NCBI GenBank assembly: GCA_963729445.1
Contig: CAVSNU010000002.1
Span: 434,001-498,000 of the forward strand
DNA: 64,000 nt
From: JACCZH01 sp963729445
GTDB taxonomy: Bacteria; Chloroflexota; Chloroflexia; Thermomicrobiales; CFX8
Direction of reading: 5' to 3'
Shown: piece by piece, positions 16,754-25,892 of the stretch
How positions within the stretch are numbered: position 1 is the stretch's first letter
Layout: the number at the start of each line of letters is the position of its first letter
Translations under genes and position numbers: made by a program
The notes under the pieces: model-generated
The model's input: the letters and a program-made list of their open reading frames with translations, nothing else
What the model was told of the DNA's origin: nothing
Database searches by the model: none

Positions 16754-17062
16754 TTACAGCACGTGAACGACGGTATAGACCCCGATGAAGGTCATGAAGC
16801 CCCCGAGCATCAGGCGAGGTACTCGTGACGACTGGAACTGGATCGCCCGCAAGAGCACCCATAGCCCCGCCACTGTGCCCAGCACGCCGGCGATCACCGA
16901 GAGGACGATGAGGAGCTGGCGAACGCCATCGCCAAAGACCGATCGCCCGGTGAAAGCGATGATGAAAATCGTGAAGATCGCGCCAACCTCGATGGCTGCG
17001 GCGATCAGCTCGTTGCGCTGGAGGCCAGTATCTCCGCGTTCAGACGTCGTAAAAATGCTCAC
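16754..17062 (-). CDS. Small three-helix membrane protein, unknown function
   Basis: About 102 residues with three predicted membrane helices (AAIEVGAIFTIFIIAF, LLIVLSVIAGVLGTVAGLWVLL and LMLGGFMTFIGVYTVVHVL) and short charged loops. I do not recognise a family. GTG 17062 has GGAGA 4-5 bases upstream and is preferred over GTG 17080, which has no suitably spaced site. It lies alone between the MFS gene and the PRC-barrel gene. Confidence 0.65.
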   Translation of the reverse strand: MSIFTTSERGDTGLQRNELIAAAIEVGAIFTIFIIAFTGRSVFGDGVRQLLIVLSVIAGVLGTVAGLWVLLRAIQFQSSRVPRLMLGGFMTFIGVYTVVHVL

Positions 17063-17275
17063 GTTGTCTCCGATTCGCACGATACGAACAACTCATCCTA
17101 TTCGGATAATTGTACGCCCGGCGCCCATCCGGCCTTCGAGTATAACGGATCGCAAGCGTTTCGTATTCCTGAGTGACAGACAACAGATGCCTCCGCCGAA
17201 CATGCTAGTCTGGAAATAGGCGAATTTTCGCCGAAACAGTCTCTTTGGCCGGCATAAGTAAAGGAGTGCAGGTCC

Positions 17276-17947
17276 ATGCGAATTGATATCGGCAAAGACG
17301 TCATCGCCAGCGACGGCGAGAAAATCGGCTCCGTCGACCGCCTGGTGCTCGACAGCGAGACCAAAGACCTGAACAAGTTCATCGTTCACAAGGGGATGTT
17401 CTGGAGCGAGGACAGGATCGTTGATATCGACCTTGTGTCGAATGTTGACGCAGACGGCAACATCCACCTGCGGGTGCCTTCAGACGACGAAGACACGCTG
17501 CCCGCGTTCGTAGAAGACACGCACTATGCGCCATCGGACGATGAGGTGCGCGCGATGGGCTACGAGGCGTTCGTGGGTACCGCGCCGTACTCGCCCATCC
17601 TGTTCGCTTCCGATAACCCAGGCGGATCTTATCGCCCAGGTTCGGGACCGTTCTTCGATGTCGCGGATACCGGCCCGACGAACCTGGAGACGCGCACGAA
17701 CCTGCCCGAAGACTCCATGACCATCGATCAGGGCACTGACGTGGTCGGGCGTGACGGTGACAAAGTCGGCGAAGTGGACCAGATCCTGGTCGATGAGCGC
17801 GGCAACACGACCGGGTTCGTCGTCAAATCAGGTTTCCTCTTCACCCACGATGTCCAGATCCCGATCGATCTCGTCGATCACATGTCCGGCGAGAGGATCA
17901 CGCTGAAAGTGACCGGCGACGAGGCGGAGAGCGGGTACCAGGTGTAA
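17276..17947 (+). CDS. Protein with two PRC-barrel domains
   Basis: 223 residues, cytoplasmic, no signal peptide. The first PRC-barrel covers about residues 1-70 (IGKDVIASDGEKIGSVDRL...). A Pro/Gly-rich linker with a TGPTNLETRTNLPED segment follows, and a second PRC-barrel occupies about 148-220 (GTDVVGRDGDKVGEVDQIL...). The two barrels match each other in the DVxxxDGxKxGxVD pattern, which points to internal duplication. PRC-barrels occur in photosynthetic reaction-centre H subunits and RimM and usually bind proteins or RNA; the partner here is unknown. AAGGAG stands about 9 bases before the ATG. Confidence 0.85.
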   Translation: MRIDIGKDVIASDGEKIGSVDRLVLDSETKDLNKFIVHKGMFWSEDRIVDIDLVSNVDADGNIHLRVPSDDEDTLPAFVEDTHYAPSDDEVRAMGYEAFVGTAPYSPILFASDNPGGSYRPGSGPFFDVADTGPTNLETRTNLPEDSMTIDQGTDVVGRDGDKVGEVDQILVDERGNTTGFVVKSGFLFTHDVQIPIDLVDHMSGERITLKVTGDEAESGYQV

Positions 17948-17984
17948 CGCTTCCGCGCTCGCGGACATGCGTGCAGAGCTCTGT

Positions 17985-18009
17985 TGGCGGGACGCCCAGC
18001 GTCCCGCCA
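17985..18009 (+). terminator. Hairpin after the PRC-barrel gene
   Basis: Perfect 10-bp stem TGGCGGGACG with a 5-base loop, 38 bases after the stop codon. No T run follows, so it may act with Rho or protect the transcript end. Confidence 0.45.
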
Positions 18010-18253
18010 TCATCGCGTCCGCGTTCGATACCCCCAGGGTTGGGACCCTTGTGGCATTCAATTTCGACAGGGTCCTTCTGTAAAATGTGCTGGCGGGCTT
18101 GCATGGCGTCGGTTGAGTGAGATTGCATGCTGTTCAGTGGGTCCACTCGACCGTACATCCCGTATGATCATCTAGGCGCCGGTTGGAACGGCGAAGGGTT
18201 ATTTGTGCGCTGAGTTGGACCGTGGGGGATGCTCGGCGCGTAGCAAAGTGGGG
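18010..18253. other. Gene-free leader before the L,D-transpeptidase gene
   Basis: With the hairpin this is a stretch of about 300 bases without a convincing gene. An in-frame TTG at 18203 could extend the transpeptidase by 17 residues. I see no clear promoter or repeat. Confidence 0.4.
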
Positions 18254-19687
18254 ATGCACGAAACGGTGATAGATCGAAGCTCATGGGGTCGATATCGACC
18301 CGGCAAGTCAGCGCGTCGCTTCAGAACACTTCAACTCGTCGTCGCAATCCTGGTGGCAACGGCAACCATCGCAGGAGTCGTACCTCTCACTGGCGCGCCG
18401 CAGAGCGCAAGCGCTCAGACCATCACGACAAACACGAGCGGCATGCCGAACAAGGCATTTTTTCCAGAAACCGGTCATCACCTGGCTGGTGAGTTTCTAC
18501 ACCACTGGCTGAACAACGGCAGCTTCACCATCTATGGTTTCCCAATTACCGACGAGCTGAAGGAAGACGGCCGGACCGTTCAGTACTTTGAGCGCGCTCG
18601 CCTGGAGCTCTGGCCGGAACATGCCGGCACCCAGTGGGTGATTCAGGGAACGTTGCTTGGAAACTGGAAGGCGCAGCGGATTCGCACCAAGCCCGCCTTT
18701 CGCCCCCTGCCGGCCTCGGAAAAATCGACGGACGACCGCTGGGTCTTCCCGGAGACCCGGCACTCGCTCTCTACCGGCTTCCGTGACTACTGGCTCGCGA
18801 ATGGAGGCGTCCACGTCTTTGGATTCCCCATTTCGGAGGAGTTCGAAGAGGGTGGCTACAACGTTCAGTATTTCGAGCGCGCCCGCATGGAGTGGCACCC
18901 AGAGCACGTGGGCACACCCTATGTCGTGCTGCTCGGTCACCTGGGTCATGAGCTGGCCGAGGTGGAACGTGTCGACCGCAAGCCCAGAGACATGGCGCCT
19001 GACGCCGTGAAGTATGACGCTGGAGTCTTCAGCCCGGAGTGGGAACACGCGATCCGCACCCACACCGGCGGCTGGATGGGCTACGTCTCGACGGACGCCC
19101 TCGGTGTCCGTGTCGCACCGGACAGTGCTGCAGCGCACGCCGCGACCCTCTACCACCGCCGGCCGGTAACGATCTACGGCATGGTGCGTGGCGGCGAAGA
19201 GCTGGGCGTCGACACCTGGTACGACATCGGCGGTGGCCAGTATGTCTCCGCTGCCTACATCAACCCCTTGGTTGCGCCCACACCCCCGCAAACATTCGGC
19301 GGCACCTGGGTGGATGTGAACCTCACCGAGTTCTGGGCCATCGCCTATGAGAACAACACCCCGGTCTACGCCGCCATCATCACGGCAGGCCGTGGCGACA
19401 GAACACCCAAAGGCGTGTTCAACGTCCAGTACCGGGTTCGCAACGAGACGATGGACTCGTCCACGGTCGGGTACCCTGAAGGACATCCTGAGCACTACTA
19501 CCTGGAGAATGTGCAGTTCACCCAGTACTTCTACGCCGGAGGGTTCGCTTTGCACGGTAATTACTGGACCGCAGAGGCTAACTTTGGCCAGTTCAGCTCG
19601 AACGGCTGTGTGGGATTCATGGTCCCTGACGCCGAATACTTCTGGAACTGGCTCGACGTCGGATCCGCGATCCACATTCACTATTAA
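18254..19687 (+). CDS. Exported L,D-transpeptidase (YkuD) with two FPET/YFERAR repeats
   Basis: Secreted enzyme expected to make 3-3 peptidoglycan cross-links or anchor proteins. From ATG 18254: basic N-terminus, signal helix near 26-50, likely cleavage after SASA. Two tandem repeats of about 75 residues follow, each reading FPET.H.L...F..YW..NG....GFPI.....QYFERAR, a module common in Chloroflexota surface proteins and without known function (from memory). An SH3-like region with GMVRGGEELGVDTWYDI follows, then the YkuD domain with catalytic His near 434 (HGNYW) and Cys near 452. The usual SHGC.R motif reads SSNGCVGF, so the second His and the Arg are replaced. A strong terminator follows. 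Confidence 0.88.
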   Translation: MHETVIDRSSWGRYRPGKSARRFRTLQLVVAILVATATIAGVVPLTGAPQSASAQTITTNTSGMPNKAFFPETGHHLAGEFLHHWLNNGSFTIYGFPITDELKEDGRTVQYFERARLELWPEHAGTQWVIQGTLLGNWKAQRIRTKPAFRPLPASEKSTDDRWVFPETRHSLSTGFRDYWLANGGVHVFGFPISEEFEEGGYNVQYFERARMEWHPEHVGTPYVVLLGHLGHELAEVERVDRKPRDMAPDAVKYDAGVFSPEWEHAIRTHTGGWMGYVSTDALGVRVAPDSAAAHAATLYHRRPVTIYGMVRGGEELGVDTWYDIGGGQYVSAAYINPLVAPTPPQTFGGTWVDVNLTEFWAIAYENNTPVYAAIITAGRGDRTPKGVFNVQYRVRNETMDSSTVGYPEGHPEHYYLENVQFTQYFYAGGFALHGNYWTAEANFGQFSSNGCVGFMVPDAEYFWNWLDVGSAIHIHY

Positions 19688-19702
19688 GCTACTGACGATC
19701 GG

Positions 19703-19735
19703 AAGCGGCGTGGGAACAACCCCACGCCGCTTTTT
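19703..19735 (+). terminator. Rho-independent terminator of the L,D-transpeptidase gene
   Basis: 12-bp stem AAGCGGCGTGGG, loop AACAAC, complementary arm, then TTTTT. It begins 16 bases after the stop codon. Confidence 0.93.
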
Positions 19736-19803
19736 CATGCCCCGCAAACCTTGCGCATGCTACGATAAATGAACAACGCATCAACAGAGGGGGAGTAGCA
19801 TCA

Positions 19804-20388
19804 ATGACCGTCGTATTCTCTGGAGAGAACCCCGGACTCGTTCTGTTCAAGCCCGGCACTGATGAAGTGGTGGCCGCGGCCAGCTTCTGGCGCTGCGTCT
19901 ATTCAGAGCACGGTGAGGGGAACGCCCTGATCATCTGGACCGACAAAGACTCCTCCGGGCTGGGCGGCAACGCGCCGCACGCTATTTACACCGACAACCC
20001 CGGCGTCGCCAGACTCGTGACCGACCGTTTCACCCAGCATTTCGAGCGCTTCCAGGACCGCGGCTTTGGCGGAATGGAAACGCGCCACGCGCGCTTCTTT
20101 CAGGACTCGGACAGTCGCTGGTACCACCGAGTGGTGTGCAACACCGGCTATGCCGTCATCGAGCTCACCTGGTGGGACGTGCTCGACTACCAGATGGTGA
20201 AGCGTGATGACTGGCAGCTCGGCAACAGCCGCTTCGACCTGACAACCCTTATCTGCCCATGCGCCAGCGCCTCAATCGCCGTTGCCAACGAACCGGTCGT
20301 CGGAGAGGTTCACTCATCGACCGAGGGAGAGAAGCCATCCAGCTCCGCCTTCCTGGCATTCTCAGAAACTTGGGTAGACCGCGGCTAA
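19804..20388 (+). CDS. Hypothetical soluble protein
   Basis: I do not recognise this 194-residue protein. It has no signal peptide or membrane segment. The sequence is rich in Trp, His and Asp (FWRCVYSEHGEGNALIIWTDKD, RWYHRVVCNTGYAVIELTWWDVLDY, quoted in parts) and looks like a mixed alpha/beta single domain of about 160 residues with a short Ser/Glu-rich tail. GGGGGAG stands 7-8 bases before the ATG. It is flanked by a terminator on each side, so it is a single-gene transcript. Codon use fits the genome. Confidence 0.75.
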   Translation: MTVVFSGENPGLVLFKPGTDEVVAAASFWRCVYSEHGEGNALIIWTDKDSSGLGGNAPHAIYTDNPGVARLVTDRFTQHFERFQDRGFGGMETRHARFFQDSDSRWYHRVVCNTGYAVIELTWWDVLDYQMVKRDDWQLGNSRFDLTTLICPCASASIAVANEPVVGEVHSSTEGEKPSSSAFLAFSETWVDRG

Positions 20389-20407
20389 GGCTCAATCGCG
20401 CGACAAA

Positions 20408-20448
20408 AAGACTGCCCTCCGGATCGCTCGAATTCGGAGGGCAGTCTT
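20408..20448 (-). terminator. Shared terminator between convergent genes
   Basis: 14-bp perfect stem AAGACTGCCCTCCG around a 13-base loop. On the minus strand it is followed by a TTTTT run, as expected for the membrane alpha-CTD-like gene ending 20 bases away. It can also stop the plus-strand gene that ends at 20388. Confidence 0.85.
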
Positions 20449-20467
20449 GCGTGCGTTCAAACAACGG

Positions 20468-21013
20468 TTACGGTGCTCCGTCTGCCGGAAAACCCTTCTC
20501 CTGCCAGCGGAGATACTTCCAGATACTGATCGCCCTGCGGATCTCGTGTAGCGCGCGGGGATCCATATTGGACAGCAGCATCAACGACACGTCCGGGGTA
20601 AGGTCAACACTGTTGATCGTCTCGAACCCATGCCGGCGCAACAGATTGTGTGCCCGCGGGCTGAGATCCAGGTCGTCTATCGTCGGGTTCACCCGCCACC
20701 GGATCCGCTCCCAGCCGGCCTCGGCCAGGCTCCAGAAAAAGATAGGCGTCACGAACACAATCCCGGCCGCGGCCAGCCACCCGCCCGCGATCAGGGTCGT
20801 CGCCTGGAGATTCCCATCGAAGAACAGGATCGGGCCAAGCACCATCATCCAGCACACGCCGGCGATGATCGCGGAGCGCTTGAGCGGGTTCACCGCGAAG
20901 ATGTCTGATTCATTTCCGCTGTGAGAAGCGTATCGGTGGTGCTGGTACAGCTCGCGTGATGTCAAAGGCCGGCTGGACATAGCTGTCGACGAGCCTCGCG
21001 GGATACGACTCAT
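20468..21013 (-). CDS. Two-helix membrane protein with RNA polymerase alpha-CTD-like domain
   Basis: 181 residues: a polar N-terminus of about 45, two membrane helices (about 47-66 and 72-95), then a soluble C-terminal domain at about 108-168. That domain reads NPTIDDLDLSPRAHNLLRR, then ...INSVDLTPDVSLMLLSNMD and RALHEIRRAI. It aligns end to end with the alpha C-terminal domain of RNA polymerase (RPVDDLELTVRSANCLK... in E. coli). The two residues that contact UP-element DNA there, Arg265 and Asn268, correspond to Arg120 and Asn123. The helix-hairpin-helix fold is thus likely; a role in binding DNA or protein at the membrane is inference. A bidirectional terminator lies downstream. Confidence 0.75.
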   Translation of the reverse strand: MSRIPRGSSTAMSSRPLTSRELYQHHRYASHSGNESDIFAVNPLKRSAIIAGVCWMMVLGPILFFDGNLQATTLIAGGWLAAAGIVFVTPIFFWSLAEAGWERIRWRVNPTIDDLDLSPRAHNLLRRHGFETINSVDLTPDVSLMLLSNMDPRALHEIRRAISIWKYLRWQEKGFPADGAP

Positions 21014-21157
21014 GGGCTACAAACTCCATCACCATTGATCGAAGCAGCGCGGCTAACATCGCCCCGCCTGTAAGCAACTTCAATCATACGATGGAAGGCG
21101 CCCGATGGATGTCTCCACGACCCCCTTTTCCTACTGGCCCTTATGCCCATCCGGCGA

Positions 21158-21163
21158 TATAAT
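21158..21163 (+). promoter_or_regulatory. -10 box of the tRNA-Leu promoter
   Basis: A perfect TATAAT 23 bases before the first tRNA base. The matching -35 region is weak (CTGGCC-like). Confidence 0.55.
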
Positions 21164-21186
21164 TACCAGATAAGCTCGCCCCCCTG

Positions 21187-21722
<536 letters not shown>

Positions 21723-23920
21723 ATGCCCAGACTGACTGAACAGGAACAACAAGAGATCATCCGCTTTCTGGAGGCCGACAAGCCGCTGCCGGACAAGTAC
21801 CGCTTTCTGCTCTTTGAGGACAAGCGCGAGGTGGAGCTGGTCTGGAACGGCAAGACCAGCGAGGTCAGCAACATCGTGCTGCCCTTTCAGACCATCGAGC
21901 AGGTGGACGAACCGCGCGCCGGAAGTCTCGAAGCACCAGACCCGCTATTCCAGTGGCCGGCATCTCGATCTGATTCGCGCGGCCGCCAGCTCAAGGGCTG
22001 GACCAACAAGCTCATCTGGGGCGACAACAAGCTGATCCTATCCTCGCTCAAGAACGGTCCGCTGCGAGAGGAGATCGAGCGGCAGGGTGGTCTGAAGCTG
22101 ATCTACATCGACCCGCCCTTCGACATGGGCGCCGATTTCTCAATGGACATCGAGATCGGCGGCGACACCTTCACCAAGAAACCCAACATCCTGGAAGAGA
22201 TCGCCTACCGCGACACCTGGGGAAAGGGAGCGGATTGCTTCATCGCCATGATTTACGAGCGGCTGATCTTGATGCGCGACTTGTTGGCCGAGGATGGCAT
22301 TATCTATGTCCATATAGGTCCGCAAGTGGAATCAATGCTCAAACTCGTCATGGATGAAGTGTTCGGAAGAGAAGGTTTCCAAAATAATATTCGATGGCGT
22401 CGTATGTCAGTTTCTGGCTTCAAAGGGAAGCTGAAGTTGCCCTTTAACCATGAGACAATTTTCATCTATTCGAAGTCTGGTACCCCTACATTCGCCCCAA
22501 TCTATACTGACTACAGCGACGAATATAAGAGCAGGTTTCGTTATAAGGATGCGAGCGGCCGTCGGTATCGCGCTGATCAGAACCTTGGAACTGCGACAAC
22601 TCCGGCAACGATCGAACGCATGTCCAGAATCGGGTCTTATCCATAGAGGTGAGAATGGAAAGCTCTACCGCAAACAGTTCCTGGACGAATTACCGGGTGT
22701 CCCACTAGACGATGTATGGGTAGATGTGCCATGGGTCACCGCCGGAAACCAGCGTATTGACTATCCGACCCAAAAGCCAGAAGCACTCCTAGAACGCATC
22801 ATCCGCCTCATCAGCAACGAAGGTGACCTGGTCGCTGACTTCTTCTTGGCTCCGGCACGACGGCCGCGGTGGCTGAAAAGCTGGGCCGCAAATGGATCGT
22901 CAGCGATCTTGGCAAGTTCGCCATCCACACCACCCGCAAACGGATGATCGGCGTTCAGCGGCAATTGAAGGCCGAGGGCAAAGACTACCGCGCCTTTGAA
23001 ATCCTCAACCTGGGCAGGTACGAGCGCCAGCACTACGTCGGCGTCAATCCCAACCTGCGCGAGGCGGAACAGCAAGAGCAACTGGCGGAGAAGGAAGCCG
23101 CATTCCTCGATCTGATTCTGCGCGCCTACCGGGCCGAAAAGACGGACGGCTTTAATACCTTCCACGGCAAGAAGGCCGGGCGGCTGGTGGCGGTCGGGCC
23201 GGTCAATCTGCCGGTCACGCGGCTGTTCGTCGAAGAGGTCATCCTGGAATGCCGCCAGAAGCACATCACCCGGGTGGACATCCTGGGCTTCGAGTTCGAG
23301 ATGGGGCTGTTCCCCAACGTGCTGGACGAAGCCCGCTCCAAGGGCATCGACATCGCCCCCAAATACATCCCCGCCGAGGTGTTCGACAAGCGCGCGGTCG
23401 AGAAGAACCAGGTCGTCTTCCACGACGTGTCCTTCATCGAGGTGAAGCCGCACGTCAAGAAGAACAGCGTCGCGGTCGAGCTGACCGATTTCTCGGTCTT
23501 CTACTCCCAGGATTCGATCGCCGACGCCGAAGCGACGCTCAAGGACAAGGGCAGCAAGATCGTCGTCGAGAAGGGCCAGATCGTAAAGGTCAGCAAGGAC
23601 GAGGACGGCATCGTCACGCCGCGAACAGCTCACCCAGACACTGGACGGACTGGATCGATTACTGGGCGGTGGATTTCAACTTCGAGAACAAGCGCGAGAT
23701 CGTCCGGGTGAAGAACGAGGAAAGTGGCGAGTGGGAAGAGCGCTGGACCGGCGATTACATTTTTGAAAACGAATGGCAGTCCTTCCGCACCAGAAAAGAC
23801 CGCGCGCTGGAACTGACCAGCGTCTTCCACGAAGTCCCAGAGGGCCGGCGCAAAATCGCCGTCAAGGTGGTCGACATCTTCGGCAACGACACGATGACAA
23901 TTGTGGAGGTCACGATATGA
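21723..23920 (+). pseudogene. mod: Type III-like DNA methyltransferase (Mod), frameshifted
   Basis: Site-specific N6-adenine methyltransferase of the beta class, modification subunit of the restriction locus. Visible: the N-terminal LTEQEQQEIIRFLEADKPL region, catalytic motif IV IDPPFDMG with Asp130, a variable recognition region that is more A/T-rich, and the AdoMet motif encoded near 22848-22880 (GSGTTAAVAEKLGRKW once the frame is repaired). The C-terminal domain ends in WTDWIDYWAVDFNFENK and a conserved tail. The frame breaks at about 22624, 22848, 23617 and 23640, each by one base; between breaks the protein is well conserved with no stops. ATG 21723 has AAGGA 6 bases upstream. The stop overlaps the next start in ATGA. 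Confidence 0.82.
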
Positions 23921-25892
23921 AAGCCGGCCCAGTGATCATCGGGCAGCTTCTCCAGAACCAGTTTCGTTACTGCGTGCCTATCTATCAGCGCCACTATGTG
24001 TGGAATCGAGACAAGCAGTGGGAACCATTCTGGAACGATATCCGAACCAAGGCGATTGAGCGCCTTGAGGGCAGGGAACGCCGATTTTCGCACTTCATGG
24101 GGGCGGTCGTGCTGGAGAGTCGCGGTGGATTCTCGGCAAGACGGGTTCCAGCGTTCCAGGTGGTCGATGGGCAGCAGCGTCTGACGACTTTTCAGATTTT
24201 CCTGGCCGCTGCTCGGGATTACGCGACTTCCATTGGCTACACAACTGCTGCAGAAACTATTGCGACCTACCTACTGAACCGTGGCCCACAGTTGATGGAA
24301 TACCCGGACGTCGAGATCTTCAAGGTATGGCCGACGCAATACGACCGGGAGCTCTTCACCGATATCATCACTATTGGTGGGCGGGAGGCGCTGCGCGCCA
24401 AGTACTCAGAGATTTTTACAAGACACAGGACAGAATATTCGACTACCGAACGACACCTCGGCTCATCGCCGCGTACGGCTATTTCTATGACAAGATCAAG
24501 CATGCGGTTGAAACAGACGAATTGGAGGACGAGTTCTACGAGCCTCCGGCACGTGTTGACGACGCAATGACCGCAGAGGAATACAGCAGCGATATACCGC
24601 GCGAATTGGTGTTCGATGCCATCTGGCAGGCACTCGTCGAGGAGTTCAAGGTTGTCGAGATCACGCTGGAGGAGGGTGATGACGCTCAGGTCATCTTCGA
24701 GACGCTGAATGAGCGAGGTGAGCCGCTGCTGGCAGCGGACCTAGTGCGCAACAACATTTTCCAGCGTGCGGACGCCGCACACGAGAATGCGGAGAAGCTT
24801 TTCGACACGTATTGGAAGCGCTTCGAGGACCCGCTTTGGAGTCAGAACGAGAGGCAGGGGCGCTATAGTAAGCCCCGCATCGAGTTCTTTCTAGCGAACT
24901 ACATCTCTGGCAAGATCGCCAGTGAAGTTGATCTCACAAAGCTATTCAGCGAATACAAATCCTTCGTTAAGCGATACCCCTTCAGTTCTGTCGCCGACGA
25001 ATTAAAGGAGATCAACCGCTTTGGCGCATGGTACTTTGAACTCGTCGACCGTGGAGGACCCGGTCCGCTGGCCCGTTTTGCCCGGCGCTTGTTGCCATGG
25101 GAAGTAACGACTGTCTTCCCACTTGTCTTGCGTCTCTGGGAGTCGCAGGATATGGATGAGGACGACAAAGCCGAATGCCTGGATATTCTGCTGAGTTTCA
25201 TAGTACGTCGGGCAGTCTGCGGACTAACGACGAAGAATTACAATAAGTTCTTCTTATCGGCGATTGCACATCTGGATAACGAAGGTTGGAGCCGTGCTAA
25301 CCTGGTTGGCTACCTCCTCGCACAGACGTCTGAGAGTGGCCGCCTACCACTTGATGACGAATTTGAGCGACTATGGATCAGAAATCCACTATACAAGATG
25401 TTGCCTTCAGGCCGAACACGCAGCATTCTGGAAGAGCTAGAGAAGGCCAAGAGGACCCGCTACAACGAAACAACGTCGCTCTCAGAACATCTCACCGTCG
25501 AGCATGTGCTGCCGGTACGTTGGGAGGAAAGCTGGCCGTTGCCGGATGGCACCCTTCCTACCGGTGATCAGATCATGCAGGCGCTTTATGCCACTGATGA
25601 AGATGATATGCCGATCGGTCGGATTGTGCGGCGGAACCGGATGAGAGAAACCATCGGAAACCTCACGCTCCTAACACAACCCTTGAACAGTTCTGTCAGC
25701 AATGGTCCTTACGTGACCAAGCGTGGCGCACTGCAGGAGCACTCTCTCCTCGTGCTAAACCGTGAGATCACCCAAAAGGAGCAATGGGACGAGGACGCCA
25801 TCGTGTCGCGGAGCCGGGAGTTGTTCAAGACGGCTGCGTCGATATGGCCGTTACCAACGGTCGCATGTGGGCAACCCGGAAGGCCGGAATAA
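23917..25892 (+). pseudogene. GmrSD-like nuclease (DUF262 + DUF1524/HNH), one frameshift
   Basis: Resembles the fused GmrSD type IV restriction proteins that cleave modified phage DNA with nucleotide help. The DUF262 domain is at the N-terminus: FRYCVPIYQRHYVWNRDKQW near 16-35 and VVDGQQRLTT near 83-92. The DUF1524 HNH-type domain is at the C-terminus, with LTVEHVLPVRW and IGNLTLLTQPLNSSVSN. About 655 residues if repaired. The frame shifts near 24410, where a run of five T would restore the frame as six. The start ATG overlaps the stop of the methyltransferase (ATGA) and the stop TAA overlaps the start of the helicase gene (TAATG), so it is built into that operon. The stretch 24.2-25.8 kb looks more A/T-rich than the surroundings. 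Confidence 0.8.
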
